Positions 24,538-32,840 of a stretch of DNA of 64,000 nt are shown here, piece after piece (position 1 is the stretch's first letter; every line of letters begins with the position of its first letter). A model generated the notes under the pieces. That model was given only the letters and a program-made list of their open reading frames with translations. It did not search any database and was not told where the DNA came from. The DNA lies in assembly GCF_027111275.1 (NCBI RefSeq), contig NZ_CP114286.1, positions 868,001 through 932,000 on the forward strand. Reading direction: 5' to 3'. Position numbers and translations under genes: made by a program. This stretch comes from Flavobacterium luteolum. GTDB lineage: Bacteria; Bacteroidota; Bacteroidia; Flavobacteriales; Flavobacteriaceae.

Positions 24538-24981
24538 ATGAAAAAAGCAGTATCAATTTTAGTTTTAATCATTACCCTTAGTTCTTGCAATTCAGAAAAA
24601 AAACAAAATCCGATTGAGGGAACCTGGCGTCTTATATCAGCTGAAACGACAGAGAAAGATTCAACGTTCTCGACTTTCAATTCAAAAACAAAAATGATTA
24701 AAATTATTAACGATACACATTTTGCCTTTTTTAATCATGATTTAAAACACGGAAAAGATACAACAGCAGCATTATTCTTTGGCGGAGGCGGAAAATATAC
24801 TTTAAAAGATAGTGTTTATACAGAACATTTAGAATTTTTCAACAACCGCGATTGGGAAGACAATAAATTTGAATTTGTAGTGAAAGTTCAAAACGACACC
24901 TTAATTCAAAAGGGAATAGAAAAAGTAGAAAAATTAGGCGTAGATCGTGTTATAGTAGAAAAATACGTTCGAGAGAAATAA
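24538..24981 (+). CDS. Lipoprotein, lipocalin-like, inserted in the trp operon
   Basis: 147 residues with a lipoprotein signal ending LSSC (C17). After it comes PIEGTWRLISAETTEKDS, a lipocalin-like opening shared by many flavobacterial lipoproteins, followed by beta-rich sequence (THFAFFNHDL, GGGGKYTLKDSVYTEHLEFF). No link to tryptophan synthesis is visible. Near-identical 79-bp direct repeats lie immediately before and after it, which suggests the gene entered between trpE and trpG by an insertion or duplication event. A second, unrelated small lipoprotein lies after trpA. Confidence 0.72.
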   Translation: MKKAVSILVLIITLSSCNSEKKQNPIEGTWRLISAETTEKDSTFSTFNSKTKMIKIINDTHFAFFNHDLKHGKDTTAALFFGGGGKYTLKDSVYTEHLEFFNNRDWEDNKFEFVVKVQNDTLIQKGIEKVEKLGVDRVIVEKYVREK

Positions 24982-24987
24982 AAAAAA

Positions 24988-25066
24988 TTTAGTTTCAAGT
25001 TTTCTTTGTTTCAAGTTTCAAGTTAGGAAACTTAGAACCTCAGAACCTTAGCAACTTAGAACCTTA
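24988..25066 (+). repeat. 79-bp direct repeat, copy 2 (before trpG)
   Basis: Partner of 24426-24504, offset 562 bp. It ends 6 bp before the trpG start codon. Confidence 0.9.
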
Positions 25067-25072
25067 AAAAAA

Positions 25073-25639
25073 ATGAAAAAGATTTTAGTTATAGACAATT
25101 ACGATAGTTTCACTTACAATTTAGTGCACTATTTAGAAGATTTAGATTGCGAAGTTACTGTTTACAGAAACGACGAATTTGATATTGATGAAATTGCTGG
25201 TTTTGAAAAGATATTGCTTTCGCCAGGACCTGGAATTCCTGATGAAGCTGGTTTATTAAAAGCAGTAATCGAAAAATACAGTCCAACAAAAAGTATTCTT
25301 GGCGTTTGTTTAGGACAACAGGCAATTGGAGAAGTTTTTGGAGGAACGCTTTCCAACCTTGACAAAGTATATCACGGCGTTGCAACAAATGTAAAAACTT
25401 TAGTAGACGACGAAATTTTATTTGAAGGTTTAGGAAACGAGTTCGAAGTTGGAAGATACCATTCTTGGGTTGTTGACAATAATTTACCTGAAGATTTAGA
25501 AGCGACTTCGGTAGATGAAAATGGACAAATTATGTCTTTACGTCACAAAAATTATGATGTAAGAGGCGTTCAATTTCACCCAGAAAGCGTTTTAACACCA
25601 AACGGAAAAAGGATTCTAGAGAATTGGATTAAGAGTTAA
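25073..25639 (+). CDS. trpG: Anthranilate synthase component II (glutamine amidotransferase)
   Basis: 188 residues, a class I glutamine amidotransferase. The oxyanion loop is SPGPGIPDEAG (50-60), the nucleophile C79 sits in GVCLGQQA, and the His-Glu pair is in VQFHPESVLTPNG. It supplies ammonia to TrpE. Not fused to TrpD, unlike in enterobacteria. Confidence 0.96.
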   Translation: MKKILVIDNYDSFTYNLVHYLEDLDCEVTVYRNDEFDIDEIAGFEKILLSPGPGIPDEAGLLKAVIEKYSPTKSILGVCLGQQAIGEVFGGTLSNLDKVYHGVATNVKTLVDDEILFEGLGNEFEVGRYHSWVVDNNLPEDLEATSVDENGQIMSLRHKNYDVRGVQFHPESVLTPNGKRILENWIKS

Positions 25640-25689
25640 TTTTTGTTTCAAGTTTCAAGTGTTGGAACCTGAAACCTGAAAAATAAACC

Positions 25690-25727
25690 TTAGAATCTTA
25701 GCATCTTAGAACCTTAGCAACTTAAAA
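25690..25727 (+). repeat. 8-bp-period repeat before trpD
   Basis: TTAGAATC, TTAGCATC, TTAGAACC, TTAGCAAC, then TTAAAAG, ending about 8 bp before the trpD start. It is preceded by a GTTTCAA heptamer hairpin (25645-25680). Confidence 0.8.
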
Positions 25728-25733
25728 GAAAAA

Positions 25734-26726
25734 ATGAAAACTATATTAAATAAATTAATCAACCACGAAGTTCTTACTAAAGAAGAAGCAAAAAGCGTAT
25801 TGATTAATATTTCAAGCGGTCAGTATAATCCAAGTCAGATTTCGGCATTTTTGACTGTTTTTATGATGCGAAGCATTACAATTGACGAACTTTCGGGCTT
25901 TCGTGAAGCTTTATTAGACTTATGTATTCGTGTCGATTTATCAGCCTATAATACCATCGATTTGTGTGGAACGGGCGGTGATGGAAAAGACACTTTCAAT
26001 ATCTCCACTTTAGCTTCTTTTGTATCTGCCGGAGCAGGAATAAAAGTAGCAAAACACGGAAATTACGGAGTTTCATCTATCTCTGGATCAAGCAACGTAA
26101 TGGAAAAAATGGGAATTAAATTCAGTAATGATCCTTCATTTTTAGAAAAATGTATTGATCAAGCTGGAATCTGTGTTTTGCACGCTCCCCTATTTCACCC
26201 TGCGATGAAAAATGTTGGACCAATTAGAAAAGAATTGGCAGTAAAAACATTCTTTAATATGTTAGGTCCAATGGTAAATCCGTCATTCCCACAAAATCAA
26301 TTGGTTGGGGTTTTCAACTTAGAATTGGCTAGAATGTATGCGTATTTGTATCAAAATACCGATGTGAATTTTACCATCTTACATTCGCTTGACGGATATG
26401 ATGAAATTTCATTAACTGGTCCGACAAAAACAATTTCTAATCACATGGAAGGAATGTTGAATCCAGAAGATTTTGGCATTCATCTTTTATCTCAAACTGA
26501 AATCGAAGGTGGAAAAACCATCGAAGAATCAGCTGAAATTTTTACGAATATCATTTCAGGAAAAGGAAACGAAGCTCAAAATAATGTAGTTTGTGCGAAT
26601 GCAGCAATGGCAATTTCAACTGTTACCAAATGTTCTCCAAAGGAAGGATTTGAATTAGCAAAAGAAAGTCTATTGTCAGGGAAAGGACATCAAGCATTAA
26701 AAAAATTACAAGAATTAAGTAAATAA
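25734..26726 (+). CDS. trpD: Anthranilate phosphoribosyltransferase
   Basis: 330 residues, normal length. The PRPP-binding signature LCGTGGDGKDTFNIST (about 80-95) and the KHGNYGVSSISGSSNVMEKMG loop are present, as is GPMVNPSFPQNQLVGVF. It transfers phosphoribose to anthranilate, the second step of the pathway. Third biosynthetic gene of the operon. Confidence 0.97.
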   Translation: MKTILNKLINHEVLTKEEAKSVLINISSGQYNPSQISAFLTVFMMRSITIDELSGFREALLDLCIRVDLSAYNTIDLCGTGGDGKDTFNISTLASFVSAGAGIKVAKHGNYGVSSISGSSNVMEKMGIKFSNDPSFLEKCIDQAGICVLHAPLFHPAMKNVGPIRKELAVKTFFNMLGPMVNPSFPQNQLVGVFNLELARMYAYLYQNTDVNFTILHSLDGYDEISLTGPTKTISNHMEGMLNPEDFGIHLLSQTEIEGGKTIEESAEIFTNIISGKGNEAQNNVVCANAAMAISTVTKCSPKEGFELAKESLLSGKGHQALKKLQELSK

Positions 26727-26734
26727 AATTTTGT

Positions 26735-26812
26735 TTCAAGTTTCAGGTTTCAAGTTATTTTAAACGTTCTACATCTTGAAACATAAAACTTGAAACATGA
26801 AACAACACAACA
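26735..26812 (+). repeat. Heptamer (GTTTCAA) inverted repeat before trpC
   Basis: GTTTCAA-GTTTCAG-GTTTCAA at 26735-26755 faces CTTGAAACATAAAACTTGAAACATGAAAC at 26776-26804. This 7-bp-period family also appears at 17545-17605 and 25645-25680. Confidence 0.7.
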
Positions 26813-27598
26813 ATGAACATTTTAGATAAAATAATAATAGATAAAAAACGAGAAGTTGTTCTAAAAAAATCGATCATTCCAGTTTCTCAATTGGAAGCTT
26901 CAGTCTTCTTTGGAAAACAAACCATTTCTCTTAGTCAGAAATTAAAAGAAAGTAATTCTGGAATTATTGCCGAACATAAACGTCGTTCGCCTTCAAAATC
27001 AATCATCAACAATAATTTTACGGTTGAAGAAGTAGTAAAAGGTTATGAAAATGCAGGCGCTTGCGGAATCTCAGTTTTAACCGACGGAAAATATTTCGGT
27101 GGTTCTTTAGACGATTTGCTTTTAGCTCGAGCTTCAGTCAATATTCCACTTTTGCGAAAAGAATTTATTGTTGACGAATACCAAATTCTTGAAGCAAAAG
27201 CACATGGAGCCGATTTAATTCTTTTAATCGCAGCCGTTTTAACGCGTGAAGAAATCAAATCATTATCTGAATTTGCAAAAAGTTTAGGTTTAGAAGTTCT
27301 TTTAGAAGTTCACAATCAAGAAGAACTAGAAAAATCGATTATGCCAACTTTAGACATGATTGGTGTGAATAACAGAAACTTAAAAACATTCGAAGTAAGT
27401 CTTGATTTCAGTAAAGAATTAGCATCACAAATTCCGAATGATTTTGTAAAAGTATCAGAAAGCGGTATTTCATCAGTAGAAGCCATTCAAGAACTAAAAC
27501 CATACGGTTACAAAGGTTTCCTAATTGGAGAAAACTTCATGAAAACCGACAACGCAGGTCAAGCCGCAACGGATTTTATTAAAAATCTGGGCGTTTAA
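26813..27598 (+). CDS. trpC: Indole-3-glycerol-phosphate synthase
   Basis: 261 residues, TIM barrel. Key motifs: IAEHKRRSPSK (catalytic Lys region, about 49-59), ISVLTDGKYFGG, LRKEFIVDEYQ (catalytic Lys), ADLILLIAAVL, IGVNNRNLKTF and VSESGISS. It closes the ring of carboxyphenylamino-deoxyribulose phosphate. Not fused to TrpF. Confidence 0.96.
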   Translation: MNILDKIIIDKKREVVLKKSIIPVSQLEASVFFGKQTISLSQKLKESNSGIIAEHKRRSPSKSIINNNFTVEEVVKGYENAGACGISVLTDGKYFGGSLDDLLLARASVNIPLLRKEFIVDEYQILEAKAHGADLILLIAAVLTREEIKSLSEFAKSLGLEVLLEVHNQEELEKSIMPTLDMIGVNNRNLKTFEVSLDFSKELASQIPNDFVKVSESGISSVEAIQELKPYGYKGFLIGENFMKTDNAGQAATDFIKNLGV

Positions 27599-27602
27599 AA
27601 AA

Positions 27603-27720
27603 TAGCCACGAATTCACGAATTTAATTTACAATCATTCGTGAATTCGTGGCGGAAAAACTTTGCGAACTTTTTCGCATTATAAACACAAAACAAAAAATC
27701 TTAGCGCACTTTGCGGTAAA
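27603..27720. repeat. Repeats between trpC and trpF
   Basis: GCCACGAATTCACGAATTTAA (27604 onward) with its inverted partner ATTCGTGAATTCGTGGC (about 27634-27651) forms a hairpin. It is followed by TTTGCGAACTTT-type repeats. A frame that extends trpF upstream to 27647 is built from this repeat DNA. Confidence 0.75.
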
Positions 27721-27733
27721 AAAACACAACGAA

Positions 27734-28366
27734 ATGAAACTCAAAATATGCGGCATGAAATATCCCGAAAACATACTCGAAGTAGGTGCACTCCTACCCG
27801 ATTATATGGGATTTATTTTCTGGGAAAAATCCGCACGATATTTTAACGGAACTATTCCTGAACTTATTGAAACAATCAAAAAAGTAGGTGTTTTTGTCAA
27901 TCAAACTCAGGAAGAAATTCTGGAAAAAGTAACAAAATACAATTTACAAGCCGTTCAATTACACGGAAATGAATCGGTTGAATTTTTAACGGAATTAAAA
28001 AATCAATTGCCAAAGAAAATCGAAATCATAAAAGTATTTTCAGCCGATGAAAATTTTGATTTTGAAACAATTACACCTTTTGAAAATGTCTGCGATTATT
28101 TTCTATTTGACACCAAAGGAAAATTACCCGGCGGAAATGGAACAACTTTCGACTGGACCATATTAAAAAAATACAATTCGAAAAAGCCTTTCTTTTTGAG
28201 CGGTGGCATCGGAATGAATGAATTAAAAGCCATTGAAGAAATTTCAAAAACCAAATTACCTATTTATGCAGTCGATGTAAATAGTAAATTTGAAATCGAA
28301 CCAGGGCTGAAAAATAAAAATCTATTTAGCAACTTCAAACGCAAATTTGATGTTGCCAACTTTTAA
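27734..28366 (+). CDS. trpF: Phosphoribosylanthranilate isomerase
   Basis: The ATG at 27734 (MKLKICGMKYPENI) is the family start; 210 residues. The catalytic Cys lies in KICGMK (C6), GVFVNQTQEEI follows, VQLHGNES lies near 73-80, and the catalytic Asp is in FLFDTK. PGGNGTTFDW and LSGGIGMNEL bind the substrate phosphate. It performs the Amadori rearrangement of phosphoribosylanthranilate. Confidence 0.95.
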   Translation: MKLKICGMKYPENILEVGALLPDYMGFIFWEKSARYFNGTIPELIETIKKVGVFVNQTQEEILEKVTKYNLQAVQLHGNESVEFLTELKNQLPKKIEIIKVFSADENFDFETITPFENVCDYFLFDTKGKLPGGNGTTFDWTILKKYNSKKPFFLSGGIGMNELKAIEEISKTKLPIYAVDVNSKFEIEPGLKNKNLFSNFKRKFDVANF

Positions 28367-28377
28367 AATTTAAAAAA

Positions 28378-29559
28378 ATGAGTTTTAACGTTAACGAAAA
28401 AGGATATTACGGAGAATTTGGAGGAGCTTATATTCCAGAAATGCTGTATCCAAATGTAGAAGAATTACGTCAGAAGTATTTAAGCATAATGGATGAACCT
28501 GATTTTAAAGCAGAGTTCAATCAATTGTTGAAAGATTATGTTGGACGCCCTAGTCCGTTGTATTTTGCAAAACGTTTATCTGAAAAATACAACACCAAAG
28601 TTTATCTAAAAAGAGAAGACTTAAACCATACCGGAGCGCACAAAGTAAACAATACTATCGGGCAAATTTTACTTGCAAAACGTCTAGGCAAAAAAAGAAT
28701 TATTGCCGAGACTGGAGCTGGCCAACATGGTGTAGCAACAGCAACCGTTTGTGCTTTGATGGGAATTGAGTGTATTGTTTATATGGGAGAAATTGACATT
28801 GCACGTCAGGCTCCAAACGTAGCGCGTATGAAAATGTTAGGCGCAGAAGTTCGTCCAGCGCTTTCAGGCTCTAGAACTTTAAAAGATGCTACAAACGAAG
28901 CAATCCGCGATTGGATTAATAATCCTGTAGACACACATTATATTATTGGATCAGCAATTGGACCACATCCTTATCCAGATATGGTAACGCGTTTTCAAAG
29001 TATCATTTCAGAAGAAATTAAATGGCAGTTAAAAGAAAAAGAAGGTCGTGAAAACCCTGATTATGTAGTAGCTTGTATTGGTGGCGGAAGTAATGCTGCA
29101 GGAACTTATTATCACTTTTTGCACGAACCGGAAGTTGGAATCATTGCAGTTGAAGCAGCTGGAAAAGGAGTTGATAGCGGACACAGTGCTGCAACAAGCA
29201 AACTAGGAAAAGTGGGTGTTATTCACGGCTGTAAAACGCTTTTAATGCAAACTCCTGACGGACAAATTACAGAACCATATTCTATTTCAGCTGGATTAGA
29301 TTATCCTGGAGTTGGCCCATTACACGCTCATTTGGCACAAACAGGACGTGGCGAATTTTTCTCTGTAACCGATGATGATGCTATGAATGCAGGTTTACAG
29401 CTTACGAAATTAGAAGGAATTATACCAGCTATAGAAAGTGCTCACGCATTTGCGGTTCTAGATCAAAAGAAATTCAAACCTGAAGACGTTGTCGTAATCA
29501 GTCTTTCTGGACGTGGCGATAAAGATTTAGATAATTACATTGATTACTTTAAATTGTAA
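28378..29559 (+). CDS. trpB: Tryptophan synthase beta chain
   Basis: 393 residues. The pyridoxal-phosphate lysine is K89 in NHTGAHKVNNTIG. The phosphate loop CIGGGSNAAG (about 232) and the TrpB1-type ending SGRGDKDLDNY are present. It condenses indole with serine. It starts 11 bp after trpF. Its partner trpA lies 1.2 kb downstream beyond two unrelated genes. Confidence 0.98.
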   Translation: MSFNVNEKGYYGEFGGAYIPEMLYPNVEELRQKYLSIMDEPDFKAEFNQLLKDYVGRPSPLYFAKRLSEKYNTKVYLKREDLNHTGAHKVNNTIGQILLAKRLGKKRIIAETGAGQHGVATATVCALMGIECIVYMGEIDIARQAPNVARMKMLGAEVRPALSGSRTLKDATNEAIRDWINNPVDTHYIIGSAIGPHPYPDMVTRFQSIISEEIKWQLKEKEGRENPDYVVACIGGGSNAAGTYYHFLHEPEVGIIAVEAAGKGVDSGHSAATSKLGKVGVIHGCKTLLMQTPDGQITEPYSISAGLDYPGVGPLHAHLAQTGRGEFFSVTDDDAMNAGLQLTKLEGIIPAIESAHAFAVLDQKKFKPEDVVVISLSGRGDKDLDNYIDYFKL

Positions 29560-29615
29560 TAAAAGTATTAATTTGCACCTCTCTAATCGCAACTATTAAC
29601 GAGAAAAATATAATT

Positions 29616-29936
29616 ATGGAAAAGTTATTCTCATACGGAACATTAAGATCTAAACAAGTTCAAATGCAGATTTTTAAAAAAGTATTAGTAGGAACTCCAG
29701 ATCAGCTCTTGGGTTATAAACTAAAAAGTTTACAAATCGAAGAAGAATTTGGAATGGCAGATTATGTGGTAGCAATTGCAAGTGAAAACGCCGAAGAAAA
29801 TATACATGGCGTAGTTTTTAATGTTTCTAATGCAGATTTAGCAAAAGTCGATTTATTCGAATCTAATTCGTATCGAAGAGTTCAGGTTAAATTGAAATCT
29901 GGGACAGTTGCTTGGGTTTATACCGAAAATAAATAA
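29616..29936 (+). CDS. Gamma-glutamylcyclotransferase/AIG2-like protein
   Basis: 106 residues. The AIG2/GGCT fold starts with LFSYGTLRSKQVQMQIF, whose YGTL loop (7-10) binds substrate, and has the catalytic-type glutamate E82 in VDLFESNSYRRV. Such enzymes release 5-oxoproline from gamma-glutamyl amines, though many family members have unknown substrates. It sits between trpB and trpA, 57 bp after trpB, and is followed 9 bp later by a carbon-nitrogen hydrolase gene. Confidence 0.85.
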   Translation: MEKLFSYGTLRSKQVQMQIFKKVLVGTPDQLLGYKLKSLQIEEEFGMADYVVAIASENAEENIHGVVFNVSNADLAKVDLFESNSYRRVQVKLKSGTVAWVYTENK

Positions 29937-29945
29937 TTTACAAAA

Positions 29946-30683
29946 ATGATTTTAGCAGCGGCGCAGACAAAACCAAAACGCGGAAATATTGCTTCAAATT
30001 TATTAAATCATTATCAGCTTATTGAATTGGCTGCACAAAACGGAGCTCAATTAATCGTTTTCCCAGAAATGTCAATTACAGGATATGAAAGAGAAAATGC
30101 TTTAGAATTGGCTTTCGTCGAAGATGATTATAGAATAGATCATTTGAAAGATTTGGCAACCGATAATAATATTGTCATTATTGCTGGTGCCCCAATTTTA
30201 ATTGAAAATCAGTTGTTTATTGGGCAATACATTATTGCTCCCAACGATTCGGTTTCTATTTACACAAAGCAGTTTTTACATGAAGGCGAAGATGAATTTT
30301 TCCAGTCTTCATTTGAAAATAATCCGATGGTTAAGATTGAAGATCAAAACATTGCATTTGCGATTTGTGCTGATATTGATAATCCAAAGCATCCTGAAAA
30401 TGCTGCAAAAAATAACGCAGACATTTATATTGCGAGCATTTTCTTTTCGCCAAATGGAATTCCGAATGCGTACAGAGATTTACAAAATTACGCCGAAAAG
30501 CATCAAATGAATGTTTTGATGTCCAATTTCAGCGGAGAATCTTGGGGTTCGCCTTCGGCTGGACAAAGCGCTTTTTGGAATAACAAAGGTGAATTAGTTG
30601 CCCAAATGAATGACTCTGACTCTGGATTGTTATTGGTTGAAAAACAAAATGATAATTGGATAAGTAAAATCAGAACAGTTTAA
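29946..30683 (+). CDS. Carbon-nitrogen hydrolase (nitrilase superfamily)
   Basis: 245 residues. The catalytic triad is visible: E41 in VFPEMSITGYE, K108 in YTKQFLHEGEDEFF and C141 in FAICADIDNP. The family cleaves amides, nitriles or carbamoyl groups; omega-amidase and N-carbamoyl hydrolases are the closest in size. Pairing with a gamma-glutamylcyclotransferase-like gene (9-bp gap) suggests amide or gamma-glutamyl metabolism, but no substrate can be assigned. Confidence 0.9.
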   Translation: MILAAAQTKPKRGNIASNLLNHYQLIELAAQNGAQLIVFPEMSITGYERENALELAFVEDDYRIDHLKDLATDNNIVIIAGAPILIENQLFIGQYIIAPNDSVSIYTKQFLHEGEDEFFQSSFENNPMVKIEDQNIAFAICADIDNPKHPENAAKNNADIYIASIFFSPNGIPNAYRDLQNYAEKHQMNVLMSNFSGESWGSPSAGQSAFWNNKGELVAQMNDSDSGLLLVEKQNDNWISKIRTV

Positions 30684-30684
30684 G

Positions 30685-30768
30685 TTCCTGCAAGGTTTTC
30701 AAAACCTTGTAGGTATAATTAAATTACATAAAATAAGAAACCTACAAGGTTTTAAAAACCTTGCAGGA
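30685..30768. repeat. Inverted repeat CCTGCAAGGTTTTCAAAACC family before trpA
   Basis: Arms at about 30687-30713 and 30741-30767 (CTGCAAGGTTTT...AACCTTGTAGGT / ACCTACAAGGTTTT...AACCTTGCAGG). A related copy lies at 52808-52887. Confidence 0.8.
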
Positions 30769-30784
30769 GAAAAACATACTAAAA

Positions 30785-31546
30785 ATGAACAGAATAACTC
30801 AAAAATTACAAGAAGATAAAAAGATCCTTTCGATTTACTTTTCTGCAGGATATCCGAACTTAAACGATACTGTGCAGATTATTCAGGATTTAGAAAAAAA
30901 CGGAGTTGATTTAATCGAAATCGGACTTCCTTTTAGCGATCCTTTGGCAGATGGTCCAACTATTCAGGCGAGTTCTACACAGGCGCTTCATAACGGAATG
31001 ACAACTCAAATTCTTTTTGATCAGCTGAAAAACATTCGCGAAAGCGTAAAAATTCCGTTGATTATCATGGGATATTTTAATCCGATGCTGCAATACGGAG
31101 TTGAAGCGTTTTGCCAGAAATGTGCTGAAATTGGAATTGACGGTTTAATTATTCCTGACCTTCCGGTTGATGTTTATGCTGACGAATACAAAGCGATTTT
31201 TGAAAAATATGGTTTGATCAATGTTTTCTTAATTACACCTCAAACTTCAGACGAACGTATTCGTTTTATTGACAGCGTTTCAAACGGATTTATCTATATG
31301 GTAAGTTCTGCAAGCGTTACAGGATCTCAATCTGGTTTTGGAGATGTTCAGGAAAGCTATTTTGAAAGAATCTCTAATCTGAATTTGAAAAATCCTCAAA
31401 TAGTTGGTTTCGGAATTTCGAATAAAGAAACTTTTAATCAGGCAACTAAATATGCTAAAGGTGCAATTATTGGAAGTGCTTTTATCAAACATTTGAGTGA
31501 AAAAGGAAGCGGAAAAATTGAGGAATTTGTTGGAGAAATTCGATAA
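30785..31546 (+). CDS. trpA: Tryptophan synthase alpha chain
   Basis: The start at 30785 (MNRITQKLQEDKKIL) is preferred over 30761, which lies in repeat DNA; 253 residues. The TIM-barrel catalytic acids lie in LIEIGLPFSDPLADGPTIQ (Glu about 46, Asp about 57). The phosphate-binding region shows GFIYMVSSASVTGSQSGFG and VGFGISNKE. It cleaves indole-3-glycerol phosphate to indole for TrpB. Last pathway gene of the operon. Confidence 0.97.
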   Translation: MNRITQKLQEDKKILSIYFSAGYPNLNDTVQIIQDLEKNGVDLIEIGLPFSDPLADGPTIQASSTQALHNGMTTQILFDQLKNIRESVKIPLIIMGYFNPMLQYGVEAFCQKCAEIGIDGLIIPDLPVDVYADEYKAIFEKYGLINVFLITPQTSDERIRFIDSVSNGFIYMVSSASVTGSQSGFGDVQESYFERISNLNLKNPQIVGFGISNKETFNQATKYAKGAIIGSAFIKHLSEKGSGKIEEFVGEIR

Positions 31547-31556
31547 ATAGATTTTA

Positions 31557-31913
31557 ATGGAAGTTGTAAAATATTCATTAGCAATAATTCTTCTTATTTC
31601 AATAATTTCATGTCAAAAAGCCCAAACCGAAAAACTTATCGGAAGTTGGAAGATGAAGGATTTAGTAAATACGACTGGAAAAAATATAGAGGACAAAACG
31701 ACTTTTACAAAAGATAGTTTATTGATTTTTGAATTAATATCGAATGGAAAAACTATTGATAAAGAAGTTGCTAATTATAGTTTAAAAAACAATATAATTA
31801 CTGTAAAATTTAAGAATCAAAATCCATACGATTTTAAGGTCTTAAAACTGAATAATTCAGAAATGGAATTATTAAATATCAAAGAAAAAAGAGCTTATAG
31901 GTATGTAAAATAA
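31557..31913 (+). CDS. Small lipoprotein, lipocalin-like
   Basis: 118 residues with a lipoprotein signal ending ISC (C19). It continues TEKLIGSWKMKDLVNTTGK, a lipocalin-like opening, then beta-rich sequence. It starts 10 bp after trpA and so is transcribed with the trp operon. No motif indicates function. It resembles the lipoprotein between trpE and trpG only in general layout (lipobox, then a G[ST]W segment). Confidence 0.68.
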   Translation: MEVVKYSLAIILLISIISCQKAQTEKLIGSWKMKDLVNTTGKNIEDKTTFTKDSLLIFELISNGKTIDKEVANYSLKNNIITVKFKNQNPYDFKVLKLNNSEMELLNIKEKRAYRYVK

Positions 31914-31927
31914 ATATTAGAAATCTA

Positions 31928-32033
31928 ATTTGTCATTTCGACGAAGGAGAAATCTTCGTTGCAAAATCGACAAAGATTGGATTTCACTTTACTGAGCTAC
32001 TTGTAGAGATTTCTCCTTCGTCGAAATGACAAG
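31928..32033. repeat. Long inverted repeat, TGTCATTTCGACGAAGGAG family
   Basis: TTGTCATTTCGACGAAGGAG (about 31930) faces CTCCTTCGTCGAAATGACAA (about 32013-32032). The same family occurs at 13312-13425 and 50524-50656. Confidence 0.85.
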
Positions 32034-32044
32034 ATTGTGAAAAA

Positions 32045-32082
32045 AAGCCTGAAAAAATAAAGTTTTCAGGCTTTTTTATTTT
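32045..32082 (+). terminator. Intrinsic terminator at the end of the trp operon
   Basis: AGCCTGAAAA, loop ATAAAG, TTTTCAGGCT, then TTTTTATTTT. Confidence 0.88.
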
Positions 32083-32151
32083 AACTAATTAATGCACGAT
32101 TTAACATAAATTATCGAAAACGCTTTATGTTAATATTATGTTAAAATAAAA

Positions 32152-32189
32152 TTAAACAAGCGTTTAAATTAAACAAGTGTTTAATTTTG
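32152..32189 (+). promoter_or_regulatory. Tandem TetR operators over the efflux operon promoter
   Basis: Two copies of TTAAAC-N4-GTTTAA (spacers AAGC and AAGT) at 32152-32167 and 32169-32184, 17 bp apart. The second overlaps a perfect -7 box TAATTTTG (32182-32189). Confidence 0.75.
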
Positions 32190-32210
32190 CATCCGATTAG
32201 AAACAATACC

Positions 32211-32840
32211 ATGTCACACATCGAATTGAACGATAAAAAAATTCAGATTCTTAATGTTGCAGAAACGCTATTTTCTGAGAAAGGATTTGAAGGTACATCG
32301 ATACGGGATATCTCCAAAGAGGCCAAAATTAACATCGCAATGGTCTCTTATTATTTTGGTTCAAAAGAAAGGCTACTGGAAGCTCTTATTTTTCACAAAA
32401 CTGTTGATTTAAAACTACAACTCGAAAATTTATTACAAGAAGACATCGAACCTCTTGAAAAAGTCAATAAATTAATCGAAATTTACATCAATAGAATTTG
32501 CCTTAACAAAGGGATTTACAGGGTTTTACATTTTGAACTTTATAATAAGAAGAGAGAAAAAAGCCTTCAAGCTTTTACTGAACTTAAAAAAGGAAATTTA
32601 AAATCGGTTGAAAGTATTATCAAGCAAGGCCAAGCTCAGGGGGTGTTTAGAAAAGATGTTAATATCCAACTCATTACACCTACGATTATTGGAACCTTTT
32701 TTCACTTTCACATGAATCGCTCTTTCTTCGAAGAAATATTTGATTTGAAAACCGACGAAATGTTTAACAATTACATTAAAAACGATCTTACAAAGCACAT
32801 TCAACAAACTATAAAAGCGCTACTTGTTTATGAAAATTAG
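32211..32840 (+). CDS. TetR/AcrR family repressor of the adjacent efflux operon
   Basis: The start at 32211 (MSHIELNDKKIQILNVAETLF) gives 209 residues; an upstream in-frame ATG lies in the operator region. The HTH at about 12-55 reads AETLFSEKGFEGTSIRDISKEAKINIAMVSYYFGSKERLL (motif region positions only). The ligand domain follows. It overlaps the next gene by 11 bp and heads a TolC-EmrA-EmrB efflux operon. Likely autoregulated through the tandem palindromes at its promoter. Confidence 0.92.
   Translation: MSHIELNDKKIQILNVAETLFSEKGFEGTSIRDISKEAKINIAMVSYYFGSKERLLEALIFHKTVDLKLQLENLLQEDIEPLEKVNKLIEIYINRICLNKGIYRVLHFELYNKKREKSLQAFTELKKGNLKSVESIIKQGQAQGVFRKDVNIQLITPTIIGTFFHFHMNRSFFEEIFDLKTDEMFNNYIKNDLTKHIQQTIKALLVYEN

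Noticed and set aside
24470..25066. CRISPR array
   Set aside because: The 8-bp period, absence of unique spacers of constant length and lack of cas genes rule it out; these are octamer repeats.
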